DNA from: an uncultured Oscillospiraceae bacterium | GTDB lineage: Bacteria > Bacillota > Clostridia > Oscillospirales > Oscillospiraceae | Direction of reading: 5' to 3' | NCBI GenBank assembly: GCA_910584835.1 | Contig: CAJUEG010000058.1 | Location: 1-7,680, forward strand | DNA: 7,680 nucleotides | Shown: one piece after another, positions 1 through 5,506 of the stretch | How the letters are laid out: the number at the start of each line of letters is the position of its first letter | Position numbering within the stretch: position 1 is the stretch's first letter | Position numbers and translations under genes: made by a program | The notes under the pieces: generated by a model | Database searches by the model: none | The model's input: only the letters and a program-made list of their open reading frames with translations | What the model was told of the DNA's origin: nothing

Positions 1-337
1 GCTCCCCCCGGTAGACCTTGCCGATCTGGAACCGGCGGAAGGGGAAGGACAGCTCTGCGTAGTGGAGGGCCACATACTTGGCCAGGGGCACGGTGAGGTC
101 AAACCTCAGGGACAGGTCGGAGTCCCCCTTGGAAAAGCGGTAGATCTGCTTTTCCGTCTCGCCGCCCGCCTTGGCCAGCAGCACCTCGCTGGCCTCAATG
201 ACGGGGGTGTCCAGGGGGGTGAAGCCGTACAGGGCGTAGGATTGACGCAGCAGCTCCGCCATCCGGTCGAACTTCATCTGATCGGCGGGGAGCAGCTCCA
301 TAAACCCGGACAGGGTGCGGGGTTTTTGTTTTGCCAT
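1..337 (-). CDS. hisS: Histidyl-tRNA synthetase, N-terminal part (runs off left edge)
   Basis: Class II aminoacyl-tRNA synthetase that charges tRNA-His in the cytoplasm. About 112 residues are visible, from MAKQKPRTLSGFMELLPADQ onward. They include the motif 1 region (FTPLDTPVIEASEVLL), then SLRFDLTVPLAKYVALHYAEL and the start of motif 2 (FPFRRFQIGKVYRGE), the typical HisRS order. The paralogous ATP phosphoribosyltransferase regulatory subunit HisZ was considered. The RFDLTVPLAKYVA and FQIGKVYRGE stretches and the T-box leader fit a true synthetase better. The start ATG at 337 is preceded by AAAGGAG at good spacing, and the gene follows the T-box terminator directly. In Firmicutes hisS is often followed by aspS, which would lie beyond the left edge; this cannot be seen here. 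Confidence 0.92.
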   Translation of the reverse strand, partial: MAKQKPRTLSGFMELLPADQMKFDRMAELLRQSYALYGFTPLDTPVIEASEVLLAKAGGETEKQIYRFSKGDSDLSLRFDLTVPLAKYVALHYAELSFPFRRFQIGKVYRGE

Positions 338-358
338 TTGAAATTCTCCTTTGTCCAT

Positions 359-398
359 AAAAAATGATGCTCCCGTCCCAAAGCTATGGGACGAGAGC
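359..398 (-). terminator. Intrinsic terminator of the hisS T-box leader
   Basis: On the minus strand GCTCTCGTCCCA (398-387) pairs with TGGGACGGGAGC (380-369), a 12-bp stem with one G-T pair and a 6-nt loop. It is followed by ATCATTTTTT. The CGTCCC in the 5' arm is the segment that, in T-box leaders, pairs with the T-box core to form the competing antiterminator. It probably also ends transcripts arriving from the minD-like/mgsA-like pair upstream. Confidence 0.9.
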
Positions 399-605
399 GT
401 TTTTGCAAACACTTTCGTGGTGCCACCCACATTCGGCGGACCGAAATCCGCCCTCCGGCCTTCTGGTGCGGGAAGGGGACCGGCCCGTCTCCGGGCCCGC
501 TCAGCCGGCGTCTTTCCCGTCCCCCTGCCGTAAGCGCTTCCAGCCAAGGCGCTTTTCTCTGTCCGGCGGCGTGGGCGGTACTCATCCGGCCTCAACGCGG
601 CGTAT
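359..605 (-). promoter_or_regulatory. T-box leader riboswitch upstream of hisS
   Basis: A tRNA-sensing leader RNA that controls read-through into hisS by the charging state of a tRNA. On the minus strand the T-box core AATGTGGGTGGCACCACG (433 down to 416) matches the consensus AAnnnGGGTGGnACCnCG, and a terminator follows. A Stem I apical hairpin is visible with AAGCGC/GCGCTT arms (554-532) closing a GGCTGGAA loop of the GNUG type, preceded by an AGAGA bulge. A lower helix GGCCGG/CCGGCT (591-586 with 508-503) closes an internal loop. That loop has AGTA on the 5' side (582-579) and GGGAAAGACG on the 3' side. By position the specifier reads GAC (512-510), an Asp codon, rather than a His codon. 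The 5' end near 605 is a guess; a weak AT-rich -10-like stretch (TTAAAT) lies near there. Confidence 0.88.
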
Positions 606-621
606 TTAATTGCGTGTTTGA

Positions 622-1035
622 TTACACCTTGAGGGGTGCGGTGGGGTGGCTGATGAGCCGCCAGTCCAGATCGCCCCGGGCCAGGCCGTGGATGAGCATC
701 TCGGCGGAGGCGGCGTTGGTGGCAATGGGGACGTTGTGCTGGTCGCACAGGTTGATGATATAGCTCAGGTCCTTGTCCAGCTCGTCGCTGGTGGGGTCGT
801 TAAAGAACAGTACCATGTCGATCTCGTCATAGGCAATCCGGGCGCCGATCTGCTGGCTGCCCCCCTGGGTGTGGGCCAGGAAGAGCTGGACGGGCAGGCC
901 GGTGGCCTCGGCCACCTGCTTGCCGGTGTTGCTGGTGGCGCACACGGTATGCTTGGACAGAATGCCGCAGTAGGCGATACAGAATTGGACCATCAGTTCT
1001 TTTTTGTTGTCGTGGCTCATTAGGGCAATATTCAT
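622..1035 (-). CDS. Methylglyoxal synthase-like protein with altered active site
   Basis: A 137-residue MGS-fold protein, a normal length for MgsA, which converts dihydroxyacetone phosphate to methylglyoxal and phosphate. Family landmarks are present: SHDNKK near the N-terminus, ATSNTG at 33-38 (usually ATGTTG), GGSQQIGARI at 58-67, LFFNDP at 76-81 and NVPIATNAASAEML at 101-114. Aligned by eye with E. coli MgsA, the catalytic Asp71 (in GGDQQ) is Ser60 here. The His98 position has no histidine, and the PHxPD stretch is replaced by DELDKD with one residue deleted; Asp89 can align with Asp101. It may be an inactive or re-purposed homologue, so I do not assign mgsA outright. The start at 1035 has AAAGGA upstream. 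It lies 30 bp after the MinD-like gene and is probably co-transcribed with it. Confidence 0.8.
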   Translation of the reverse strand: MNIALMSHDNKKELMVQFCIAYCGILSKHTVCATSNTGKQVAEATGLPVQLFLAHTQGGSQQIGARIAYDEIDMVLFFNDPTSDELDKDLSYIINLCDQHNVPIATNAASAEMLIHGLARGDLDWRLISHPTAPLKV

Positions 1036-1065
1036 ACAGATCGTCCTTTCTATATTGTCGCTGGA

Positions 1066-1797
1066 TCAGCGGATGCGCAGCAAGGGGACCCGCTGGCCCA
1101 AAAGGCGTTTGGAGATGTTGAGGTAGGCGGGAGCCGCCCCCTTGTGGGTGGCCAGCACCAGGGGCACGCCGGAGGCGGCGGACATGGTGACGGCGGCATC
1201 CTCGGGCACCACCCCCAGCAGGGGCAGCCCGGCGGTGTCCATAGCGCTGTCGATGGAGGTGCGCAGCTTGCGGATGAGCTTGGGCTGCACCCGGTTCATC
1301 ACCAGATGGAGCTGGGGCAGGTCGTGGAGCTCGGCCACCGCCCGCTGGGCGTCCCGCAGGGCGGCGGGGTCCACAGCGGACACCACGATGGCCCGGTCGG
1401 CCGCGGCGCGGGCCAGCTGAAACCCGTCCCCCAGCCCGGCGGGGGAGTCCATGAGTACGAAATCGAAATAGTCCTTGGCCTCGCCCACCACGGCGCAGAA
1501 CCGCTCCCGGTCCAGGGCGTCGGGGGAGAGGGGGGCGGTGAGCAAAAACAGCCCCCGAATCTCGGGCTGCTCCGCCGCCGCCTCCAGCAGGGAGCAGCGG
1601 TAGTCCATCACATCGGAGAAATCCATCACCGCCCGGTCGGACAGTCCCAGCACCAGATCCAGGTTGCGCAGCCCGATATCCACGTCCACGCACAGCACAC
1701 GGCGGCCCAGGGCCGCCAGGCAGGACCCCACCCCCGCGGTGAGGGAGGTCTTGCCGGTGCCGCCCTTTCCAGATGTGACCATGACGGCGGTTCCCAT
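1066..1797 (-). CDS. MinD-like ParA/SIMIBI-class ATPase
   Basis: A 243-residue P-loop ATPase of the MinD/ParA family. It has a deviant Walker A (GKGGTGKTS, 10-18) with signature Lys11 and Lys16, then VDVDIGLRNLDLVLGL (37-52), the MinD-type switch I region, and MDSPAGLG (116-123) at switch II. The DIGLRNLD and DSPAG motifs favour MinD over ParA/Soj. The protein stops at SKRLLGQRVPLLRIR. In MinD this is followed by a short linker and the amphipathic membrane-targeting helix, which seems absent. No minC or minE is adjacent. I chose the ATG at 1797 because GGAAGGAGG lies just upstream; the longer ORF to 1830 lacks such a site and would overlap the promoter's -10 box. First gene of a likely two-gene unit with the MGS-like gene. 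Confidence 0.85.
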   Translation of the reverse strand: MGTAVMVTSGKGGTGKTSLTAGVGSCLAALGRRVLCVDVDIGLRNLDLVLGLSDRAVMDFSDVMDYRCSLLEAAAEQPEIRGLFLLTAPLSPDALDRERFCAVVGEAKDYFDFVLMDSPAGLGDGFQLARAAADRAIVVSAVDPAALRDAQRAVAELHDLPQLHLVMNRVQPKLIRKLRTSIDSAMDTAGLPLLGVVPEDAAVTMSAASGVPLVLATHKGAAPAYLNISKRLLGQRVPLLRIR

Positions 1798-1825
1798 GGG
1801 ACGCCTCCTTCCGATACTCTCCAAA

Positions 1826-1854
1826 ATCATAACATGAATTTATGAAAATGGCAA
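1826..1854 (-). promoter_or_regulatory. Sigma-A-type promoter for the minD-like/mgsA-like unit
   Basis: On the minus strand TTGCCA (1854-1849) and TATGAT (1831-1826) are separated by exactly 17 bp. This is a near-consensus vegetative promoter in a markedly AT-rich stretch, and it ends about 28 bp before the chosen start codon. It implies that the minD-like gene is transcribed separately from rsmG. Confidence 0.75.
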
Positions 1855-1879
1855 CAAAAATTCTGAAAATATTGAAAGG

Positions 1880-2066
1880 ATATCCGTGAATTTCCAGCCG
1901 CTGAGCGGAAGGCCTTCTAAATAAATGCCGTCTGCGGCGCTTTGTAAATTCTTTCCGCCTCAGCTTCGTTGTAATTTCTTAAAATAAACGCAGCCATTCT
2001 GGCGAAATCCCGGCCGCCGGGGCAAAAAATCTTTCACTAACCACTTTTGCCAGTCTGTTCAGAGGC
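1880..2066. repeat. Probable degenerate copy of the MITE-like palindromic element
   Basis: This fills most of the gap between rsmG and the MinD-like gene. Read on the minus strand, 2031-1950 aligns with 5549-5632 on the plus strand. The shared blocks are GATTTTTT, then GATTT(T)CGC, then AAGAAA.TT, AACGAAG and GGCGGAAA, in the same order and at nearly the same spacing. The outer part on the plus strand (CCGTGAATTTCCAGCCG, from 1884) resembles the left terminal repeat of the other copy (CCTGTATTCGCAGCCG). The ends are too diverged to fix borders. A 26-codon ORF (1917-1997, minus) lies within it but has no SD. A GGCAAAA/TTTTGCC hairpin just after rsmG might aid termination. Confidence 0.5.
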
Positions 2067-2082
2067 TCCTTCAGGTCTCCGT

Positions 2083-2796
2083 TTAAAGCGGCGCTTTTTG
2101 CATTTTTGCCCAGCGCCGGGGGTATTTTTCCGGCGTAAAGGTAATTTTTTCCACAACCACCACCCGGTGGGTGACCTGGGTGTTGGGGACGGTATAGTCA
2201 AAGCGCTCCGCAATCTCTCCGCCCAGCAGCCGGATGGCGGGTAGGGCGGCGTTGATCTCGCCGTCCGAATCCGGGCCCTTCATGGCCAGGAAGCGGCCCC
2301 CCACCTTGACAAAGGGGAGGCACAGCTCGCACAGCAGCCGCAGATCGGACACCGCCCGGGCGGCGGCGAAGTCGAACCGCTCCCGGAGGGCGGGGTCCTG
2401 TCCGGCCTCCTCGGCGCGGGCATGGACGGTTTCCGGCCCCTCCAGCCCCAGCGCCTCCCCCACCTCATCCAGCCACTCCAGCCGTTTGTTCAGGCTGTCC
2501 AGCAGGGTGACCCGGAGGGACGGGACCAGGATTTTCAGGGCCATCCCCGGGAAGCCCGCCCCGGTGCCCACGTCGACAAGGGTTTTGCCCGAAAAATCGG
2601 CGCAGTTCAGCAGGGCGGCGCAGTCCAGCATGTGGAGGGTGGCCACGTCCCGGGGCTGGGTGATGGCGGTGAGGTTCATCACCCGGTTTTTCTCCAGCAG
2701 CATGGCCCCGTACCGGGCCAGCAGGGCGGGGGCGTCCTCCGGGACGCGCCCGTTCAGCCCCAGCTCCTCCAGCCCGGAGCGGATGAGGGCTTCCAT
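2083..2796 (-). CDS. rsmG: 16S rRNA (guanine-527-N7) methyltransferase RsmG (GidB)
   Basis: A 237-residue SAM-dependent methyltransferase that modifies G527 in the 530 loop of 16S rRNA; length is normal for the family. LLEKNRVMNLTAI (33-45) is the family N-terminal signature. LVDVGTGAGFPGMALKI (73-89) is the SAM-binding motif I, followed by VTLLDSLNKRLEWLDEV with the acidic ribose-binding residue. FDFAAARAVSDLRLLCELCLPFVKVGGRFLAMKG is covered by the later motifs, and the C-terminus ends KYPRRWAKMQKAPL as in Clostridia. The start lies 2 bp after the stop of the upstream membrane-protein gene, with GGGGGTG overlapping that stop, so translation is probably coupled. In many Firmicutes rsmG sits near oriC beside parAB/noc; neither is seen here. 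Confidence 0.96.
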   Translation of the reverse strand: MEALIRSGLEELGLNGRVPEDAPALLARYGAMLLEKNRVMNLTAITQPRDVATLHMLDCAALLNCADFSGKTLVDVGTGAGFPGMALKILVPSLRVTLLDSLNKRLEWLDEVGEALGLEGPETVHARAEEAGQDPALRERFDFAAARAVSDLRLLCELCLPFVKVGGRFLAMKGPDSDGEINAALPAIRLLGGEIAERFDYTVPNTQVTHRVVVVEKITFTPEKYPRRWAKMQKAPL

Positions 2797-2798
2797 CC

Positions 2799-3308
2799 CT
2801 ACACCCCCAGGGCGGCCAGCAGGGGGGGCACGCCCAGCGCCAGGCCCAGCAGGGCCCCGGCCGCGCAGCCGGCCAGCACCGCGATGCCCGCCGCTTTTCC
2901 GCCGGGGAGCAGGCCGCCCTTCAGGCGGCGGCCCACCACGATGGCCAGGGTGACGCAGACCGGGACCAAAAACAGCGGGAAGGTGCCGGGCAGCTCCCGC
3001 CCCCCGGTGAACAGGGTGAAGTTCAGGATGAAGAGCAGCATGAGCACGTACACGATGCCCATCCAGGCGGCGGCCCGTTTTTCAAAGGAGGCGGGGGTAT
3101 AGCCTTCACCGCCGGAAGCTCCACATTCTTCGCTTCTGGCTTCACCGCAAGGCTCGCTCATTCCGCTGTCCCTCCTCTCCCCGCGCAGACCGCTCCGCTG
3201 GGTCTGCGCGGGGGCCCCGCTGTGATCGGAAACCCCGCTGTGATCGGAAACCCCGCTGTGCTTCGTCTTCCCTGTCCGCAGGTTCGCAAAGATGTTGCGT
3301 TCAGCCAT
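2799..3308 (-). CDS. Small three-helix membrane protein carrying a repeat-derived insert
   Basis: A 169-residue protein of unknown function. Residues 1-14 are followed by a low-complexity stretch (about 17-66) with two SDHSGV repeats and a Gly/Ser/Arg/Glu-rich segment. Hydrophobic helices follow at about 82-100, 107-126 and 138-166. DNA for residues 31-62 is a copy of the palindromic repeat found in triplicate at 6768-7082, read in the same frame (GAPAQTQ...GERRDSGMSE against GAPAKAN...GERRSSEMSE). The insert therefore probably arrived later in an existing gene. The ATG overlaps the mscL stop by 8 bp and has AAGGAG upstream. An internal ATG at 3161 (Met50) has its own SD, AGGAGG, supplied by the repeat, and could start a 120-residue form beginning MSEPCGEARS. 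No homologous family was recognised. Confidence 0.75.
   Translation of the reverse strand: MAERNIFANLRTGKTKHSGVSDHSGVSDHSGAPAQTQRSGLRGERRDSGMSEPCGEARSEECGASGGEGYTPASFEKRAAAWMGIVYVLMLLFILNFTLFTGGRELPGTFPLFLVPVCVTLAIVVGRRLKGGLLPGGKAAGIAVLAGCAAGALLGLALGVPPLLAALGV
3122..3218 (-). repeat. Palindromic repeat copy R1, inside a coding sequence
   Basis: Single copy of the two-hairpin repeat. It matches the array at 6768-7082 through GCTCGCTCATT, CCTCCTCTCCCC and GGGGGCCCC. The main hairpin has a perfect 13-bp stem, CCCCGCGCAGACC (3179-3191) with GGTCTGCGCGGGG (3201-3213). Its inner arm sequence differs from the other copies while remaining fully paired. The smaller hairpin (CTTCTGG/CCGCAAG) is weaker here. 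It is read through in frame by the membrane-protein gene. Confidence 0.85.
3215..3260. repeat. 18-bp tandem repeat, 2.5 units
   Basis: CCCCGCTGTGATCGGAAA at 3215-3232 and 3233-3250, identical, followed by a partial unit CCCCGCTGTG. It encodes the SDHSGV repeats of the membrane protein on the minus strand. It abuts the palindromic repeat R1, so both may belong to the same insertion or slippage event. Confidence 0.9.
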
Positions 3309-3693
3309 TTCCCCGCTCCTTGAGAAGGTCGCGAATCTCGCTCAGCAGCTTCTCCTCGTTGGAGGGCTCGGGCGGGGCAGGGGGGGCCTCCTCCTTTTTG
3401 CGGTGGAGCTTGTTCAGCCCCTTCACCAGGCAGAACACCACAAAAGCCATCACCAGGAAGTTGAGGACGGCCTGGATGAAATTTCCGTAGGCAAAGACAG
3501 CCCCGTTGACCTCAAAGTACAGCGCTGCGAAGGAGATGCTGCCGGTAAAGATGCCCAGCAAGGGCATAATAATGTCGTTGATGAGGGAGGTAGTAATGGC
3601 GGAGAACGCCCCGCCGATGATGACGCCCACCGCCATGTCCATGACGTTGCCCCGGGCGATGAACTGTTTGAACTCGTTGAAGAACTTTTTCAT
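3301..3693 (-). CDS. mscL: Large-conductance mechanosensitive channel MscL
   Basis: A 130-residue homopentameric membrane channel that opens under membrane tension to release solutes on hypo-osmotic shock. It begins MKKFFNEFKQFIARGNVMDMAVGVIIG, the MscL N-terminal helix and first transmembrane helix (about 17-45) with the conserved RGNVxDxAVGVIIG signature. IINDIIMP-type residues are present as SLINDIIMPLLG (37-47). The second helix spans about 68-92, followed by a charged, proline-rich linker (98-110) and a C-terminal bundle helix (EEKLLSEIRDLLKE). Length is typical. It overlaps the next gene by 8 bp and follows the repeat-protein gene by 15 bp, so it is probably part of the serS-to-rsmG transcript. 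Confidence 0.97.
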   Translation of the reverse strand: MKKFFNEFKQFIARGNVMDMAVGVIIGGAFSAITTSLINDIIMPLLGIFTGSISFAALYFEVNGAVFAYGNFIQAVLNFLVMAFVVFCLVKGLNKLHRKKEEAPPAPPEPSNEEKLLSEIRDLLKERGNG

Positions 3694-3708
3694 TGGTACG
3701 GCCCTTTC

Positions 3709-4161
3709 TTACAGCTCCGGGTCAAAGTCGGCCTCTCCGGCCTCCTCTTCAGCGCTGGCGGCCTCGTGTTCGGCGACGGCGGCCTCGTGCTCAGCGACGG
3801 CGGCCTCGTGCTCAGCGACGGCGGCCTCATGTTCGGCGACGGCGGCTTCGTGCTCGGCCACAGCGGCCTCATGTTCCGCCACGTTGGCCTCGTGCTGGAT
3901 GACAGCGGCCTCCGGCTCGTGGTCGGCAAAGAGCACCGCCTCCTCCGGGTCGTCGGTGAACAGGCCGTCCTCCTCGTCCGCGCCGAAGGAGAGGAACTTG
4001 ATGCTGACGTTCTTTGTACCGTTGGCGTCCGTCTTTTCGGTGAGCTTCCAGAGCAGGGCCTGTACGGTGAGGGCGCCGGTCTCCTTATCTCCCTCGATGC
4101 GGTAGGGAATCAGCGTGGCGGCCAGAGCGGTGAGGCCCAGGGTTTTCCAAAACTTTTTCAT
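3709..4161 (-). CDS. Small anchored or secreted acidic protein with AEHEAAV heptad repeats
   Basis: A 150-residue protein of unknown function. It begins MKKFWKTLGLTALAATLIPYRIEGD, a short basic-plus-hydrophobic N-terminus that could be a signal or anchor. There is no lipobox Cys and no clear signal peptidase site. Residues about 25-60 (LTVQALLWKLTEKTD...VSIKFLSFG) look like a compact folded part. From about 62 the protein is very acidic, and about 90-136 is seven tandem copies of a 7-residue unit close to AEHEAAV, followed by an acidic tail. Seven-residue spacing and Ala/Glu content predict a continuous helix or coiled coil. I chose ATG 4161 over the GTG at 4164 because AAGGAG is better spaced to it. 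It lies 21 bp after serS, so is probably co-transcribed. Confidence 0.75.
   Translation of the reverse strand: MKKFWKTLGLTALAATLIPYRIEGDKETGALTVQALLWKLTEKTDANGTKNVSIKFLSFGADEEDGLFTDDPEEAVLFADHEPEAAVIQHEANVAEHEAAVAEHEAAVAEHEAAVAEHEAAVAEHEAAVAEHEAASAEEEAGEADFDPEL
3758..3904. repeat. 21-bp coding tandem repeat, seven units
   Basis: Seven consecutive 21-bp units at 3758, 3779, 3800, 3821, 3842, 3863 and 3884, of the form GCGGCCTCGTGCTCAGCGACG. The second and third units are identical; divergence rises towards 3904, which encodes the first repeats. Units are multiples of 3, so gain or loss of units keeps the reading frame. Confidence 0.95.
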
Positions 4162-4182
4162 CACGATTCTCCTTTTCAGCCG

Positions 4183-5484
4183 TTAGTGGGTAGGAATCAG
4201 GACTGCGGTGCCGCCCATGTAGGGCCGCAGCACCTCGGGCACCTTCACCAACCCGTCGGCCTGGAGGTTGTTCTCCAGCAGGGCGATGAGCATGCGGGGC
4301 GGGGCGGCCACGGTGTTGTTCAGGGTGTGGGGCAGGTAGGTGCCGCCCTCTCCCTTTACCCGCATTTTCAGGCGGCGGGCCTGGGCGTCCCCCAGGTTGG
4401 AGCAGGAGCACACTTCAAAGTACTTCTTCTGCCGGGGGGACCAGGCCTCAATGTCGCAGGACTTCACCTTCAAATCGGCCAGGTCGCCGGAGCAGCACTC
4501 CAGCTGGCGCACCGGGATGTCCATGGAGCGGAACAGCTCCACGGAGTACCGCCACATCTTCTCATACCAGTCCATGGAGTCCTCGGGGCGGCACACCACG
4601 ATCATCTCCTGCTTCTCGAACTGGTGGATGCGGTAGACGCCCCGCTCCTCAATGCCGTGGGAGCCCTTCTCCTTGCGGAAGCAGGGGGAGTAGGAGGTGA
4701 GGGTCTGGGGCAGCTTCTCCTCGGGGATGATCTGGTCGATGAATTTGCCGATCATGGAGTGCTCGGAGGTGCCGATGAGGTACAGGTCCTCCCCCTCAAT
4801 TTTATACATCATGGCGTCCATATCGGTCTGGGACATGACCCCTTCCACCACATTGCCGTGGATCATGAAGGGGGGGACGCAGAAGGTAAAGCCCTTGCCG
4901 ATCATGAAGTCCCGGGCGTAGGCCAGCACCGCCTCGTGGAGCCGGGCGATGTCCCCCATCAGGTAGTAGAACCCCGCGCCGGACACGCGGCCCGCCGCGT
5001 CCATGTCCACGCCGTCAAAGCGCTCCATGATGTCGGTGTGGTAGGGAATGTCGAAGCCGGGCACCGCGGGGTCCCCGAACCGCTCCACCTCCACGTTGGC
5101 GGAGTCGTCGGGGCCGATGGGCACGGAGGGGTCGATGATGTTGGGAATCTGGAGCATGATGTGCCGGATCTGGGCCGCCAGCTCGGTCTCCAGCTGCTCC
5201 AGCTCCGCCAACCGGTCGGCGTTGGCCTTCACCTTGGCCTTGGCCTCCTCCGCCTCCGCCAGCTTGGAGGGGTCCTTTTTAGCCTGGCCCATGAGCATCC
5301 CCACCTGCTTGGACAGCTTGTTCCGCTCGGAGCGCAGGTTGTTGGCCTCGGTCATGGCGTCCCGGTTGCGGCGGTCCAGCTCGATGACCTCATCCACCAG
5401 GGGGAGCTTTTCGTCCTGGAACTTCTTCTTGATGTTCTCCTTGACAATCTCCGGGTTGTCCCGGACAAATTTGATGTCTAACAT
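4183..5484 (-). CDS. serS: Seryl-tRNA synthetase
   Basis: A 433-residue class II synthetase that charges tRNA-Ser (and tRNA-Sec if present) with serine; length is typical. The N-terminal MLDIKFVRDNPEIVKENIKK leads into the tRNA-binding antiparallel coiled coil (about 30-100). The catalytic domain has HTDIMERFDGVD, then PCFRKEKGSHGIEERGVYR and IHQFEKQEMI as motif 2. It also has EVCSCSNLGDAQARR, and PHTLNNTVAAPPRMLIALLEN as motif 3, with its Arg. The C-terminus VPEVLRPYMGG is a SerRS hallmark. Motif 2 and 3 wording (NNTVAAPPR rather than NGSGLAVGR) differs from the E. coli/Bacillus type but key positions are kept. I chose ATG 5484 because AAAGGTGAT precedes it; the upstream in-frame ATG at 5502 lacks a site. 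No T-box was found in its leader, which is occupied by the palindromic element. Confidence 0.96.
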   Translation of the reverse strand: MLDIKFVRDNPEIVKENIKKKFQDEKLPLVDEVIELDRRNRDAMTEANNLRSERNKLSKQVGMLMGQAKKDPSKLAEAEEAKAKVKANADRLAELEQLETELAAQIRHIMLQIPNIIDPSVPIGPDDSANVEVERFGDPAVPGFDIPYHTDIMERFDGVDMDAAGRVSGAGFYYLMGDIARLHEAVLAYARDFMIGKGFTFCVPPFMIHGNVVEGVMSQTDMDAMMYKIEGEDLYLIGTSEHSMIGKFIDQIIPEEKLPQTLTSYSPCFRKEKGSHGIEERGVYRIHQFEKQEMIVVCRPEDSMDWYEKMWRYSVELFRSMDIPVRQLECCSGDLADLKVKSCDIEAWSPRQKKYFEVCSCSNLGDAQARRLKMRVKGEGGTYLPHTLNNTVAAPPRMLIALLENNLQADGLVKVPEVLRPYMGGTAVLIPTH

Positions 5485-5506
5485 AAAATCACCTTTTATC
5501 ATTGAT

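Noticed and set aside
1..337. hisZ (ATP phosphoribosyltransferase regulatory subunit) instead of hisS
   Set aside because: The motif wording RFDLTVPLAKYVA and RRFQIGKVYRGE and the aminoacyl-tRNA synthetase-style T-box context favour HisRS; no other his biosynthesis gene is in view.
827..1693. A 288-codon minus-strand frame overlapping the minD-like and MGS-like genes
   Set aside because: It is a frame-shifted reading of two well-supported genes, with an Arg/Gly/Ala/Pro-rich product and no start signal.
1917..1997. A 26-codon minus-strand ORF starting MAAFILRNYNEAEAERIYK
   Set aside because: The peptide looks plausible, but there is no SD upstream and the DNA belongs to the degenerate repeat; evidence is too weak to call a small gene.
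3292..5481. A 2.2-kb open frame on the plus strand
   Set aside because: It is antisense to serS, the repeat protein and mscL. It is rich in Gly, Val, His and Leu, as expected from reverse reading of GC-rich codons, and has no SD or recognisable domain. All supported genes there are on the minus strand.
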